Shown one piece after another: positions 53,108 through 61,597 of a stretch of DNA of 64,000 nucleotides (positions are counted from its first letter, which is position 1; each line of letters starts with the position of its first letter). The translations under genes were made by a program, and so were the position numbers. The notes beneath the pieces are model-generated. The model ran no database searches. It saw only the letters and a list, made by a program, of their open reading frames with translations, and was not told the origin of the DNA. The stretch is from positions 1,240,001 through 1,304,000 of the forward strand of contig NZ_JBLKOA010000001.1 in assembly GCF_051414135.1 (NCBI RefSeq). The letters run 5' to 3'. Source of the stretch: Halovenus halobia (GTDB lineage Archaea; Halobacteriota; Halobacteria; Halobacteriales; Haloarculaceae).

Positions 53108-53308
53108 ATGGTTCCCTCCAATAACCACGCTGAGCGCCGGCTGCCTGAGAAGGCAACGCTCTACTGTCCGAAGTGTACACACGAAAGTCGAATCAACGGA
53201 GACTGGATACTCCATGTCCACGCTACCTATCTCGCCTACGAATGCCCCGAATGTGGAAATACGATTGAGTCCCGGTCAGATGGACCAGACGTGATTACTC
53301 CGGCGTAG
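53108..53308 (+). CDS. small zinc-ribbon haloarchaeal protein
   Basis: A 66-residue protein with two CxxC knuckles, CPKC (about 20-23) and CPEC (about 46-49), separated by a beta-rich segment (DWILHVHATYLAYE). Widely seen in halophiles, function unknown. A well-placed TATA box upstream supports expression. Followed by about 520 bp without an intact gene. Confidence 0.75.
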   Translation: MVPSNNHAERRLPEKATLYCPKCTHESRINGDWILHVHATYLAYECPECGNTIESRSDGPDVITPA

Positions 53309-53551
53309 GGGTACGATTCAGCCCACGGGCGCTTTTCAGTAGATCTGTCGCCGCAGACGTTTCTTCTGCAATGCTGATATCTGGGGTGAGGTCCAATATG
53401 ATGGGCACTCAGTCGCTAGATGGATACTCTGTATGCAGCACGTCAGTTGTGACAGGGCTCAGAGTCGTCAATCCGACGCTACTGACGAGAACGCGCGAGT
53501 GCAGCAGCGGTGATTTCAGCAGCAACTGGCAATAACTACTGAGTAGACCCC

Positions 53552-53700
53552 TCACAAGCGTGCTATCAGTGCCATTCCAGTCCAGATTGAATTTAGGAGG
53601 CCATGGGTGAGGGTCACGACTGACAGGCTTTCTGTCCGTCCGTAGATGGTGCCGAGAACGGTAACGATACCCCCTGTGATTTCGGAGGTTTCCGCCCGGA
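53552..53700 (-). pseudogene. possible C-terminal remnant of a CPBP-type membrane protease
   Basis: On the minus strand a stretch ends with GGIVTVLGTIYGRTESLSVV, then THGLLNSIW and a hydrophobic tail. This resembles the last helices of CPBP intramembrane proteases, where a His and Asn lie in HGLxN. The upstream two-thirds of such a protein are absent, so this would be a remnant. The rest of 53309-53829 shows no gene apart from the operator near 53776. Confidence 0.3.
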
Positions 53701-53775
53701 CGCTGACGACAACCTTACCGCACACGTCGACAGCGTCGGCTCTCACTCTCTGTGAGGTGTTCTTGACCAGAACAA

Positions 53776-53787
53776 TATTGTGCAATA
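53776..53787 (+). promoter_or_regulatory. TATTG-N2-CAATA operator upstream of thioredoxin
   Basis: TATTGTGCAATA, a palindrome with perfect 5-bp half sites, ending 42 nt before the thioredoxin ATG at 53830. The same motif recurs before other sulfur-cluster genes at similar distance. Confidence 0.6.
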
Positions 53788-53829
53788 CACACAAAACAGA
53801 TAAGTTTCCACGGCTCCAACAGTGAACTG

Positions 53830-54243
53830 ATGTCAGACGAGATTGAAGCGATTAAGCGGCAGAAATTAGCGGAGCTTCGTAACCAAGCAGAGGCTGGAAC
53901 CGCAGAGCAGTCCGATTCACAGAGCCTTCCAGAGCCGGTTTCAATCAGTGGTGGGGCAGAACTGACCGAACTAACAGACGAGTTCGACACCGTTCTCGTT
54001 GACTTCTACGCCGACTGGTGTGGACCGTGTCAGATGCTTGAACCCGTTGTCGAGACGATCGCTTCCGAGACCGAGGCAACCGTGGGAAAAATCGACATTG
54101 ACGCAAATCAGCCCCTTGCCGCCGAATACGGCGTTCGTGGCGTTCCGACGCTACTGCTGTTCGACAACGGACAGCCGGTTGAACGACTGGTCGGAATGCA
54201 GAGCGAAGAACAACTCCGCTCTGTTGTCGAGCAACATACCTGA
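53830..54243 (+). CDS. trxA: thioredoxin
   Basis: A 137-residue thioredoxin with active site WCGPC (C64, C67), preceded by DFYADW and followed by the cis-proline VRGVPTLLLF. A 45-residue N-terminal extension starts with a charged helix (EAIKRQKLAELRNQ) not needed for catalysis. It would reduce disulfides or persulfides in the cytoplasm. Single gene with a palindromic operator just upstream; opens the sulfur/thiol cluster. Confidence 0.93.
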   Translation: MSDEIEAIKRQKLAELRNQAEAGTAEQSDSQSLPEPVSISGGAELTELTDEFDTVLVDFYADWCGPCQMLEPVVETIASETEATVGKIDIDANQPLAAEYGVRGVPTLLLFDNGQPVERLVGMQSEEQLRSVVEQHT

Positions 54244-54274
54244 ACTCTCCCGAAACTCACGCGTTTGTGCATAG

Positions 54275-54286
54275 TATTGTAGTATT
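54275..54286 (+). promoter_or_regulatory. half-conserved operator upstream of CoA-disulfide-reductase-like gene
   Basis: TATTGTAGTATT: left half site TATTG intact, right half degenerate, ending 39 nt before the ATG at 54326. An additional perfect inverted repeat, AGTATT-N5-AATACT (54281-54297), overlaps it. Promoter AT-richness follows. Confidence 0.4.
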
Positions 54287-54325
54287 CACGAAATACTTTT
54301 GCACCTGTCGCTCTTACTCCCACAT

Positions 54326-55678
54326 ATGAGCGACACCTTTGTGATCGTTGGCGGTGATGCTGCAGGGATGAGTGCCGCGAGTAAGGCAAAGCGGGAGAAC
54401 CCGGAGATGGACGTAATCGTCTTCGAGAAGGGCGAGTGGGTATCCTACGCCGCCTGTGGGATGCCGTACTACGTCAAAGGAGCGGTCGAGAATCTGTCGG
54501 ATCTGGTCACTGTCACGCCCGAGCAGTTCCGCGATGAACGCGACATCGACCTGCGAACCGGCCACGAAGTCGTCGAGATCAACCCCGGGGCCGAAACTGT
54601 CACTGTGGAGGGGGGCAGTGAGAGGGTCGAGCAGTCCTACGACCACCTCCTCGTTGGGACAGGAGCAACCGCAGTCGAACCACCATTCGACGGGCTGGGT
54701 CTCGACGGCGTGTTCACTATTCATGACTTACCCGAAGCCGAGGCTATCGAGGACTACGTTACCGAGTACTCGCCCGATTCTGCGGCAATCGTCGGCGGTG
54801 GGTACGTCGGAATCGAGATGGCCGAGGCACTGTCGGAACGAGGGCTGGACGTTTCTCTCTACGAAACACTGCCGCACGTGCTTCAGCCGTTCGGCGACAC
54901 GCTCGCGGACGTCGTCGAGGAGCACCTGCAAACACAGGGTGTTGACCTCCATCTCGATACCGCAGTTTCGGGGTTCGACGGCAGAGAGGCCGTGGAACAT
55001 GTTGTTCTCGAAGACAACGCACACGCGGCCGACATCGCAATCGTTGGCGTGGGCGTAACGCCGAACACAGGTCTTGCAGCTCAGGCAGGAATCGAACTGG
55101 GGGACACCGGTGCTATCGCCACCGACGAATACGGGAGGACGAACTACGAGAACGTCTACGCGGCGGGTGACTGCGCTGAGGCCCGACACGTCGTCACCGG
55201 CGAACCGGCTCACGTTCCGCTCGCGCTGACTGCAAACCGCGCAGGCCGGGCAATCGGCCAGACCGTCACCGGCGACCCGGAGCCTGTCGGCGGAACCGCC
55301 GGGACAGCTATCGTCAAAGCCTTCGAGCTCGGTGCTGCCAGAACTGGAATCGTCGACGAAGAGCGCGCGCGAGCGGTCGGGTTCGACCCGGTATCGGTCT
55401 CGATATCGGCACCGTCGCGGGCGCATTACTACCCCGACGGGGAGGAACTCACCGTCACGTTGCTGGCCGACTGCGAGTCCGAGCTGGTACTGGGCGGGAC
55501 AGTCGTGGGTCGAGAGGGGGCAAAGCGGATCGACACGATTGCGATGGCACTCACAGCAGGCCTGACGGTCTCCGAACTTCGCGACTCAGACTTGGCCTAC
55601 GCGCCGCCGTTCAGTCCCGTCTGGGACCCTGTTCTCACGGCAGCAAAAGTCCTCGACGGCAAACTTGGCGAGTCATGA
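54326..55678 (+). CDS. FAD-dependent pyridine nucleotide-disulfide oxidoreductase (CoA-disulfide/persulfide reductase-like)
   Basis: A 450-residue flavoprotein of the single-cysteine CoADR/NADH oxidase/persulfide reductase group. FAD motif VIVGGDAAGMSAASKA (6-21), redox cysteine C44 in YAACGMPYYV, NAD motif AIVGGGYVGIEMAEAL (about 153-168), FAD strand NVYAAGDCAE, and a C-terminal dimerisation domain with FDPVSVSISAPSRAHYY. It would reduce CoA disulfide, polysulfide or persulfides with NAD(P)H. No rhodanese domain is fused. Its stop overlaps the next gene by 4 bp. Confidence 0.88.
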   Translation: MSDTFVIVGGDAAGMSAASKAKRENPEMDVIVFEKGEWVSYAACGMPYYVKGAVENLSDLVTVTPEQFRDERDIDLRTGHEVVEINPGAETVTVEGGSERVEQSYDHLLVGTGATAVEPPFDGLGLDGVFTIHDLPEAEAIEDYVTEYSPDSAAIVGGGYVGIEMAEALSERGLDVSLYETLPHVLQPFGDTLADVVEEHLQTQGVDLHLDTAVSGFDGREAVEHVVLEDNAHAADIAIVGVGVTPNTGLAAQAGIELGDTGAIATDEYGRTNYENVYAAGDCAEARHVVTGEPAHVPLALTANRAGRAIGQTVTGDPEPVGGTAGTAIVKAFELGAARTGIVDEERARAVGFDPVSVSISAPSRAHYYPDGEELTVTLLADCESELVLGGTVVGREGAKRIDTIAMALTAGLTVSELRDSDLAYAPPFSPVWDPVLTAAKVLDGKLGES

Positions 55679-56925
55679 GCGAGCCCACGCCAGTCGAATA
55701 CGTTCGTGAGAACCGCGAGGAGCTCATCGAACTGGCTCTGGACTTGCTTGTGGTCGACACGTCAAATCCGCCCGGTGACACACGTGATATCGTCGCGGAG
55801 GTCGAGCGGTTTCTCGGTCCCAGCCCTGTCGAGACCGAGCGGTTCGTGGCCGACCCGGCCAAGCCGAATCTCCTCGTTCGTCTTCCGGGCAAATCAGACA
55901 GAACTCTGCTGTACAACGGTCACCTCGATACTGTGCCGTTCGACAGAGACGCGTGGACGCGCGACCCGCTCGGCGAGCACGTCGATGGGCTCGTGTACGG
56001 CCGCGGTGCAACTGATATGAAAGGCGCAGTCGCGTCGATGCTGTTTGCGATCCAGGCCTTCGCCGCGACATCCACCCAGCCGCCCGTCACCCTCCTCGTT
56101 GCACTTGTGAGCGACGAGGAAGTTGCCGGTGACGCTGGCTTGCCCGCGCTCATGACAGCTGGACATCTCGACGCCGACGCCTGCCTAATCGGCGAGCAAA
56201 CCTGTGTAACGGGCCGACATTCTGTGACAGTTGCCGACCGCGGCAGCATCTGGTTGACGCTCGAAGCAACTGGGGAGAGCGCCCATGGGTCACGCCCAGT
56301 CCTCGGTGTCAATGCGATCGACCGGCTCTACGACGCCGTCAGAATCCTCCGTGAACGGTTCGGCACGAAGCGGCTCGATATCGACCCAACGCTAGAATCA
56401 GTTATCGACGACTCCGTCGAGTATTACACCCCATCGATGGGCGAAAACGTTGCCAGTGACCTGTTTCGATACCCGTCTATCAACCTCGGCGTGCTGGAGG
56501 GCGGCGAGGCGGTCAATAGCGTTCCGCAGTCTGCTCGCGCCGAGGTCGATATCCGACTGACTGCGGGCGTCCAAACAGCTGACATACTCTCGGAGATCCG
56601 GGCCTGTGTCGACGACTGTGAGGGTATCACAATTGCCGACGTCTCCTGGAGCGTCGGGACCGCAGAAAAGCCCAACAGTCCACTCGTTGAGGCTGTCACG
56701 TCGACGGCAGAGGCGACCACAGGCCAGCCAATCTTTCGTCGGAGCGCAACGGGTGGCGGCGACGCCAAGACGCTCCGCAACGCTGGCATTCCAACCGTCG
56801 AGTTCGCACTCGGAACTGATACCGTCCATGCGCCAGACGAGTACATCCCCGCCGAAGCGCTCGTCGACAATGCGGCCGTCTACACGCAGGTCCCGGTCGC
56901 GTGGAACTCACTTCTTGACCGGTAA
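55675..56925 (+). CDS. M20-family metallopeptidase/deacylase (ArgE/DapE-like)
   Basis: A 416-residue di-zinc hydrolase. Metal ligand motifs are NGHLDTVP (H83, D85), GRGATDMKG (D114) and SDEEVAG (E148 general base, E149), with the dimerisation domain near 185-300 and a late histidine in TVHAPDEY. ArgE, DapE, carboxypeptidase and dipeptidase activities are all possible. Coupled by ATGA overlap to the CoADR-like gene, so it may process a thiol-containing amide or peptide; that is inference from layout only. Confidence 0.87.
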   Translation: MSEPTPVEYVRENREELIELALDLLVVDTSNPPGDTRDIVAEVERFLGPSPVETERFVADPAKPNLLVRLPGKSDRTLLYNGHLDTVPFDRDAWTRDPLGEHVDGLVYGRGATDMKGAVASMLFAIQAFAATSTQPPVTLLVALVSDEEVAGDAGLPALMTAGHLDADACLIGEQTCVTGRHSVTVADRGSIWLTLEATGESAHGSRPVLGVNAIDRLYDAVRILRERFGTKRLDIDPTLESVIDDSVEYYTPSMGENVASDLFRYPSINLGVLEGGEAVNSVPQSARAEVDIRLTAGVQTADILSEIRACVDDCEGITIADVSWSVGTAEKPNSPLVEAVTSTAEATTGQPIFRRSATGGGDAKTLRNAGIPTVEFALGTDTVHAPDEYIPAEALVDNAAVYTQVPVAWNSLLDR

Positions 56926-56994
56926 TCGGCGTACGCCCTGAATTTGGCTGTTCGGTAGCTCATCAAACGTTTTCATAGTATTGGAATAGTAGTA

Positions 56995-56999
56995 CAATA
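56995..56999 (+). promoter_or_regulatory. operator half site upstream of tusA
   Basis: CAATA within AGTAGTACAATATTAATACT; only the right half of the TATTG-N2-CAATA palindrome is conserved. It ends 39 nt before the ATG at 57039, the same distance as the full sites in this cluster. Confidence 0.35.
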
Positions 57000-57038
57000 T
57001 TAATACTCCCCGGCCGTACGACTAGTTGTGAGATTGCC

Positions 57039-57275
57039 ATGACTGATATCGAACCTGACGAGACGGTCGACGCTCGCGGCGCAGCCTGCCCGGGTCCGCT
57101 GATGGACCTCATCGGACAGATCCGCAACGCCAACTCCGGTGCTGTGATTCGGCTCCTGAGCGACAACGAGCAGTCGCTCACCGACGTTCCGGAGTGGGCC
57201 GAGGAGGCAGGAAACGAACTGCTCGCGGTTGAAGAACTCGACAGCCACATCGAGTTCTACGTGGAGAAAGCATGA
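57039..57275 (+). CDS. tusA: TusA-family sulfur carrier protein
   Basis: A 78-residue TusA/SirA-like protein. The sulfur-carrying cysteine is C17 in the CPGP motif that begins helix 1; the fold continues with GAVIRLLSDNEQSLTDVPEWAE. It would hold a persulfide and pass sulfur between enzymes. Start of an operon with an SQR-like flavoprotein (ATGA overlap) and DUF1641. Confidence 0.92.
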   Translation: MTDIEPDETVDARGAACPGPLMDLIGQIRNANSGAVIRLLSDNEQSLTDVPEWAEEAGNELLAVEELDSHIEFYVEKA

Positions 57276-58417
57276 CCGAACACATCGTCATCCTCGGTGG
57301 CGGGACCGGCGGTACCGTCCTCGCGAATGACCTTGCCGACCGTCTCGAACCAGAGCTCGACGCCGGAAACGTTCGCGTCACACTGGTCAATGACGGCCCC
57401 GACCACGTCTACAAGCCGGTCTGGCTATACGTGCCCTTCGGCCAGCGCGAACCGGACGATGGTCGACGCCCGTTGGCCGAGCTGGTCGACGATGACGTGG
57501 ACCTCTGGATCGACCGTGTGACCGACATCGACACCGACGACCAACGACTTCGGTTTCGCGACCGCGCCCGGTCTGTCGAGTACGACCACCTCGTGCTTGC
57601 TACTGGCTCGACGCTGGCACCCGAACAGATTCCGGGACTTCCCGAGGGGGGACACGACTACTACAGCGAGTCCGGCTCGATTGCCCTCCGAGAGAATCTC
57701 CTGGAGTTCACCGACGGCCACCTCGTGTTGAGTGTCATCGGCTCACCCCATATGTGCCCGGCAGCACCGCTAGAATTTGTCTTCATGGCCGACGACTGGT
57801 TCCGCGAGCGCGGCCTCCGCGATGATATCGAGATCACGTACACATACCCGATCCAGCGGGTCCACGGAAACCCCCACATCGCCGAGTGGGCCCGCCCGCT
57901 TATGGACGACCGCGATATCAGCGTCGAGACCTTCTTCAACGCCGACGAAATCGGCCCCGAAGCGCAGACAATCACCTCGATGGAGGGGACCGAACTTGAC
58001 TATGACCTCCTCGTCACGATCCCACCTCACGCTGGCGTCGACCTGATCGAAGAGGCTGGTCTCGGCGACGACGGCTGGGTCGATGTCGACAAGCGGACGC
58101 TCGAAGCCGACGCGGCCGACAACGTCTACGCACTCGGTGACACTGCTGACACCGGCGTCCCAAACGCAGGCAGCGTTGCCCACTACCAGGCCGGTGTCGT
58201 CGGCCAGCGTCTCGCCAGCGAGATCCGCGGTCGGCCAGCGACAGCGAGCTACGACGGCAAGACACTGTGTTTCATCGAGACGGGGATGGACGCGGCGTCG
58301 TTCGTCGAGTTCGACTACGAGAATCCGCCGTCGCCAGCGCCGCCCTCGGAGAAACTCCACTGGTCGAAACTGGCCTACAACGAATCCTACTGGCTCACTG
58401 CACGGGGGTTGCTCTGA
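57272..58417 (+). CDS. FAD-dependent oxidoreductase of the sulfide:quinone oxidoreductase type
   Basis: A 381-residue flavoprotein with FAD motif VILGGGTGGTVLAN (6-19), VYKPVWLYVPFGQ, and LATGSTLAPEQIPG. A cysteine in PHMCPAAPLEF (C162) matches the SQR position that holds polysulfide. A second lies in TLCFIETG near 332, but the third canonical SQR cysteine is missing. It may oxidise sulfide or transfer sulfane sulfur rather than act as a full SQR. Encoded between tusA and DUF1641, whose start is 2 nt after its stop. Confidence 0.85.
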   Translation: MTEHIVILGGGTGGTVLANDLADRLEPELDAGNVRVTLVNDGPDHVYKPVWLYVPFGQREPDDGRRPLAELVDDDVDLWIDRVTDIDTDDQRLRFRDRARSVEYDHLVLATGSTLAPEQIPGLPEGGHDYYSESGSIALRENLLEFTDGHLVLSVIGSPHMCPAAPLEFVFMADDWFRERGLRDDIEITYTYPIQRVHGNPHIAEWARPLMDDRDISVETFFNADEIGPEAQTITSMEGTELDYDLLVTIPPHAGVDLIEEAGLGDDGWVDVDKRTLEADAADNVYALGDTADTGVPNAGSVAHYQAGVVGQRLASEIRGRPATASYDGKTLCFIETGMDAASFVEFDYENPPSPAPPSEKLHWSKLAYNESYWLTARGLL

Positions 58418-58419
58418 CC

Positions 58420-59037
58420 ATGGCCGAAAGAGAACACTCCGGTCAGGCTGACCTCGAAACCGCCATCGAGCAGAATCCAGAGGCAGTTGCGGAGTTCGTC
58501 GAACGTCTCGACGCCGTCAACGAACTGCTCGACGTGCTCTCGCTGGGCGAGAGTGCCCTCGACGACGAGATGGTCCGCGACCTCTCGGCGACCGGATCGA
58601 CGCTCGCCGAATCCGCAGACGGCCTCGCAACTGACGAGACGGTTGCGCTGGCCGAAACGGTCGGCGAGCACGGCGACGAACTTCGGGACGCGCTCGAAAC
58701 GGTGCTTGCGCTCCAGCGAAGCGGCACACTCGACGAACTGGCCGAACTCGCCGAAGTCGGGTCGCTGGCGACTGCCGCGCTCGACGACGAGATGGTCACC
58801 TCGTTGGCTGGCACCGGCGCCGCCCTCGGAGAGGTCGCCCAGACCGCAGCGGACGACGACACCCGCGAGGGCCTCGAGACACTGCTCGCGGGGGTCGGCG
58901 AAGCACAGCGAGAACCCGCCGAACAGGTCGGTGCAGTCGGCCTGGTTCGCAACCTACGCGACCCGGACGTTCAGTACGGGTTCGGCTACCTGCTGGCGCT
59001 CGCGGGCGCGATTGGCCGCAGTCACGCTGAGGAGTAG
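58420..59037 (+). CDS. DUF1641 protein
   Basis: A 205-residue, almost entirely helical acidic protein with two internal repeats, each containing ESALDDEMVRDLSATG-like and LDDEMVTSLAGTGAALGE segments. The C-terminal AVGLVRNLRDPDVQYGFGYLLALAGAIG is the DUF1641 signature. Such proteins accompany SQR-like flavoproteins and formate dehydrogenases; a scaffold or membrane-association role is guessed. Last gene of the tusA operon. Confidence 0.85.
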   Translation: MAEREHSGQADLETAIEQNPEAVAEFVERLDAVNELLDVLSLGESALDDEMVRDLSATGSTLAESADGLATDETVALAETVGEHGDELRDALETVLALQRSGTLDELAELAEVGSLATAALDDEMVTSLAGTGAALGEVAQTAADDDTREGLETLLAGVGEAQREPAEQVGAVGLVRNLRDPDVQYGFGYLLALAGAIGRSHAEE

Positions 59038-59048
59038 TACCCTCTTTG

Positions 59049-59060
59049 TATTGTACAATA
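59049..59060 (+). promoter_or_regulatory. perfect TATTG-N2-CAATA palindrome upstream of second thioredoxin
   Basis: TATTGTACAATA is a fully symmetric 12-bp palindrome. It ends 39 nt before the ATG at 59100, with a TATTAAC TATA-like box at 59071-59077 in between. The position just upstream of BRE/TATA fits an activator site. Confidence 0.6.
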
Positions 59061-59099
59061 TTCACAAGTCTATTAACTACTCGGCGCGTATCTCGACCA

Positions 59100-59438
59100 A
59101 TGACAGCACAAAAGACAGACGGCGCTGGTGTGGTTTCGCTCGGTGACGGCGACATCGAGACGGCAGTCGGAGATGAGGAGGTCGCACTCGTAGAGTTTTA
59201 CACGGAGTGGTGTGGCTCCTGTCAGCAGATGCAACCGACCCTCGAACGGATTGCCGCCGGCACTGAGGCGACGGTCCTCACAGTCGATGTCGAGTCACAT
59301 CTCGAAACCGCGATCGAATACGGCGCACAGAGTACGCCGACGTTCGTGTTGTTCGCGGACGGCAGGCCGGTGAAACAGCGTAAGGGTGCACAGTCCGAGC
59401 AGTCGCTCCGGGACCTGATTGCCGACCACAGCGAGTAA
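59100..59438 (+). CDS. thioredoxin-like protein with WCGSC site
   Basis: A 112-residue thioredoxin with active site WCGSC (C38, C41), cis-proline QSTPTFVLF and a normal C-terminal helix. The Ser in place of Pro between the cysteines usually raises the redox potential. ATG at 59100 is chosen; the upstream reading would place the promoter inside the gene. Followed 17 nt later by the PLP enzyme, which has a strong GGAGGAG ribosome site at 59444-59450. Confidence 0.9.
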   Translation: MTAQKTDGAGVVSLGDGDIETAVGDEEVALVEFYTEWCGSCQQMQPTLERIAAGTEATVLTVDVESHLETAIEYGAQSTPTFVLFADGRPVKQRKGAQSEQSLRDLIADHSE

Positions 59439-59455
59439 CCACTGGAGGAGTATCG

Positions 59456-60574
59456 ATGAAACTACGAGAACTTCGCGCCGATACGCCTGCGCTGAGCGAG
59501 GGCAGTTACCTGAACTTCGGCGCACACGGTCCGAGTCCGCGCTACGTCGTCGAGGCCGCAGACGATTTCGTCCGAACCCACGAGTACGATACGACCGCAC
59601 AGAACGACCCGTACGATGTCGCGTTTGACGCCTACGACCGGGTGCGAACCCGCGTTGCCGACTTCGTCGGTGCAGACGCCGACGAGATTGCACTCACCGA
59701 GAGCACCACAGCGGGCATCAATGCCATCGCGAACGCGATCGACTGGCGCCCCGGCGATACCGTCGTTCGAACTGACCTCGAACACCCCGCTGGTACGCTC
59801 CCGTGGCAGCGACTCCAGGCGGAGGGTGTCAACGTTCGTGTCGTCGAAACCGAGGCCGGTCGTGTCGACCCCGAGGAGTTCGCCGACGCCGTCAAGGGTG
59901 CACGATTGGTGTGTTTCAGCGCGGTGACGTGGACCCACGGCACACAGCTCCCCGTGACCGAACTCGTCGATATTGCTCACGAGGCCGGCGCGCTGGCGCT
60001 CGTCGACGCCGTACAGGTGCCTGGACAACTCCCGATAGATGTCGGTGCGTGGGGCGCAGACGCCGTCGCGGCAGCGGGTCACAAGTGGCTGCTGGGGCTG
60101 TGGGGTGGGGGCTTTCTGTACGTCGACCGCGATGTCGCCAACTCTCTCGCGCCCAGAACAGTCGGCTACCGGAGTGTCGAGACACCGACTGCAGAGCCCT
60201 ACGAGTTCGCGGCTGGCGCTCGGCGATTCGAGGTTGGGTCGTCGAATCCAGCCCCACACGTCGCCTTGGCCGAGGCGATCGACGTGATTGACGAAATCGG
60301 TGTCGACCAGATTGCGGAGCGGATTCGACAACTGACTGGACGACTCGCCGCTGGCGTCCCTGACGAGCGACTTCACAGTCCCGCAAGGCCCGAATCGGGG
60401 CTCGTAACAATCGCTGTTGCTGACCCCGAAGCGACGGTCCAGCGGCTCGCTTCCGCGAGAATTGTCGTCCGCGCGTTGCCGACACCGAAGGCCATTCGTG
60501 CCTCGGTCCATGCGGTCACCGCCAGAGCAGAGATCGACCAACTGCTCGACGCGCTCGACTCCGAGTGGGAGTGA
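59456..60574 (+). CDS. class V aminotransferase-fold PLP enzyme (cysteine desulfurase/IPNE-like)
   Basis: A 372-residue PLP enzyme. N-terminal YLNFGAHGPSPR, TESTTAGINAIA (about 81-92), LVDAVQVPGQ with D184 and Q187 contacting PLP, and the Schiff-base lysine K210 in AAAGHKWLLG. The C-terminal RALPTPKAIRAS is typical of the SufS/CsdA/IPNE group. But no cysteine occurs in the catalytic-loop region (the only cysteine is near 153), so it is not a standard desulfurase. It could be a cysteine lyase, epimerase or aminotransferase. Operon partner of the WCGSC thioredoxin. Confidence 0.87.
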   Translation: MKLRELRADTPALSEGSYLNFGAHGPSPRYVVEAADDFVRTHEYDTTAQNDPYDVAFDAYDRVRTRVADFVGADADEIALTESTTAGINAIANAIDWRPGDTVVRTDLEHPAGTLPWQRLQAEGVNVRVVETEAGRVDPEEFADAVKGARLVCFSAVTWTHGTQLPVTELVDIAHEAGALALVDAVQVPGQLPIDVGAWGADAVAAAGHKWLLGLWGGGFLYVDRDVANSLAPRTVGYRSVETPTAEPYEFAAGARRFEVGSSNPAPHVALAEAIDVIDEIGVDQIAERIRQLTGRLAAGVPDERLHSPARPESGLVTIAVADPEATVQRLASARIVVRALPTPKAIRASVHAVTARAEIDQLLDALDSEWE

Positions 60575-60744
60575 GGATACCGCCGGATTCCGCATTCGTT
60601 TCTAGCCAACTTCTATACCAACAGAGAGTCCGTTGACCTCGCTAGTCCGTGACGCGCAGAAAATAGCGTGCGACTCGTTCGTTGCAGGTTCCGCCCCGGT
60701 GAGGACCCACTGATCCGGGAGTGAGTTCGACTCGTGTGACTGAA

Positions 60745-61317
60745 TCAGACGAGCAGTTGGATATCGACGTCAGCCATATCCTGGAGGGCAGTCGCTGCGC
60801 CGACGCCAGTCGTGACGCCGTCGTAGAATTCCTCCTCGTCGTATCCCATCAGGTCGATAGTCATCTGGCAGGCCTGGAATTCGACGCCCATATCGAGGCT
60901 CGTTTCCAGAAGCTCTTGGATCGTTGCAGTATCGTTGTCGTCGATTTTCCGCTCCATCATCTTCGTCGTCACGCGGTCCATGCCGGGCAGTGCCGCGATG
61001 GCGTTGGGCACGGGCATACTGGGGTTACCAACGGAGCTGAGTTTGAGGTTTTTCGAGCGCTCTTCGTGCAGGATGTCCAGTCCCCAGAACGTATGAAAGA
61101 CTGTCACATCGTAGCCGAACGCGGCGGCGGTGCTGGCGAGAATCAGCGGCGGGTAAGCCATATCCAGCGTGCCCTTCGTCGCGATGATACTCATCTTCTT
61201 GTTGTCGTCCTCGGCCGTGGCTTCGGCCAGTGCACCTTCGAGTTCGTCGACGCGTGCGGCTAACTCCGCACGCGAGGGCACGTCGTCGGCTGGTGTGTCC
61301 GGTGTATCAGTGCTCAT
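60745..61317 (-). CDS. DsrE/DsrF/DrsH-like sulfurtransferase
   Basis: A 190-residue protein: N-terminal coiled-coil-like helix (about 17-35), then a DsrE fold with MSIIATKGTLDMAYPPLILA, VTVFHTFWGLDIL, and the reactive-type cysteine C150 in VEFQACQMTIDLMG. It would carry or exchange persulfide with TusA, whose gene ends 2 nt upstream. The ATG at 61317 is used rather than a GTG two codons earlier. This TusA/DsrE pairing is widespread in sulfur-metabolising prokaryotes. Confidence 0.9.
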   Translation of the reverse strand: MSTDTPDTPADDVPSRAELAARVDELEGALAEATAEDDNKKMSIIATKGTLDMAYPPLILASTAAAFGYDVTVFHTFWGLDILHEERSKNLKLSSVGNPSMPVPNAIAALPGMDRVTTKMMERKIDDNDTATIQELLETSLDMGVEFQACQMTIDLMGYDEEEFYDGVTTGVGAATALQDMADVDIQLLV

Positions 61318-61319
61318 CG

Positions 61320-61565
61320 TCACTCCGTCTTGCGGACGTAGTGTTTGTACACGTCGGTGCCTTCCTCCTGGTCGACGAGTTCGACGCCCTGGGTTCCCGC
61401 GGCCCAGCCGTCGATATCACTCATACTTCCCGGGTCAGTTGCCAGTACTTCGAGGATGTCGCCCTCGGCTAAGTCGTCGATTGCAGACTTCGTGTTTACG
61501 ACCGGCATGGGACACGATGCACCTTTCACGTCGAGCGTCTCCGTAACGTTGAATTCCGTACTCAT
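61320..61565 (-). CDS. tusA: second TusA-family sulfur carrier protein
   Basis: An 81-residue TusA protein with the CPMP motif (C18 sulfur carrier) after VKGAS, then NTKSAIDDLAEGDILEVLATDPGS. It precedes the dsrE-like gene by 2 nt, and a near-palindromic operator copy lies 32 nt upstream of its start. Divergent from the rhodanese-MBL gene across 250 bp of AT-rich DNA. Confidence 0.92.
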   Translation of the reverse strand: MSTEFNVTETLDVKGASCPMPVVNTKSAIDDLAEGDILEVLATDPGSMSDIDGWAAGTQGVELVDQEEGTDVYKHYVRKTE

Positions 61566-61597
61566 TGGTTATACGCTCCGTTGATCTGTCTTGGAGC

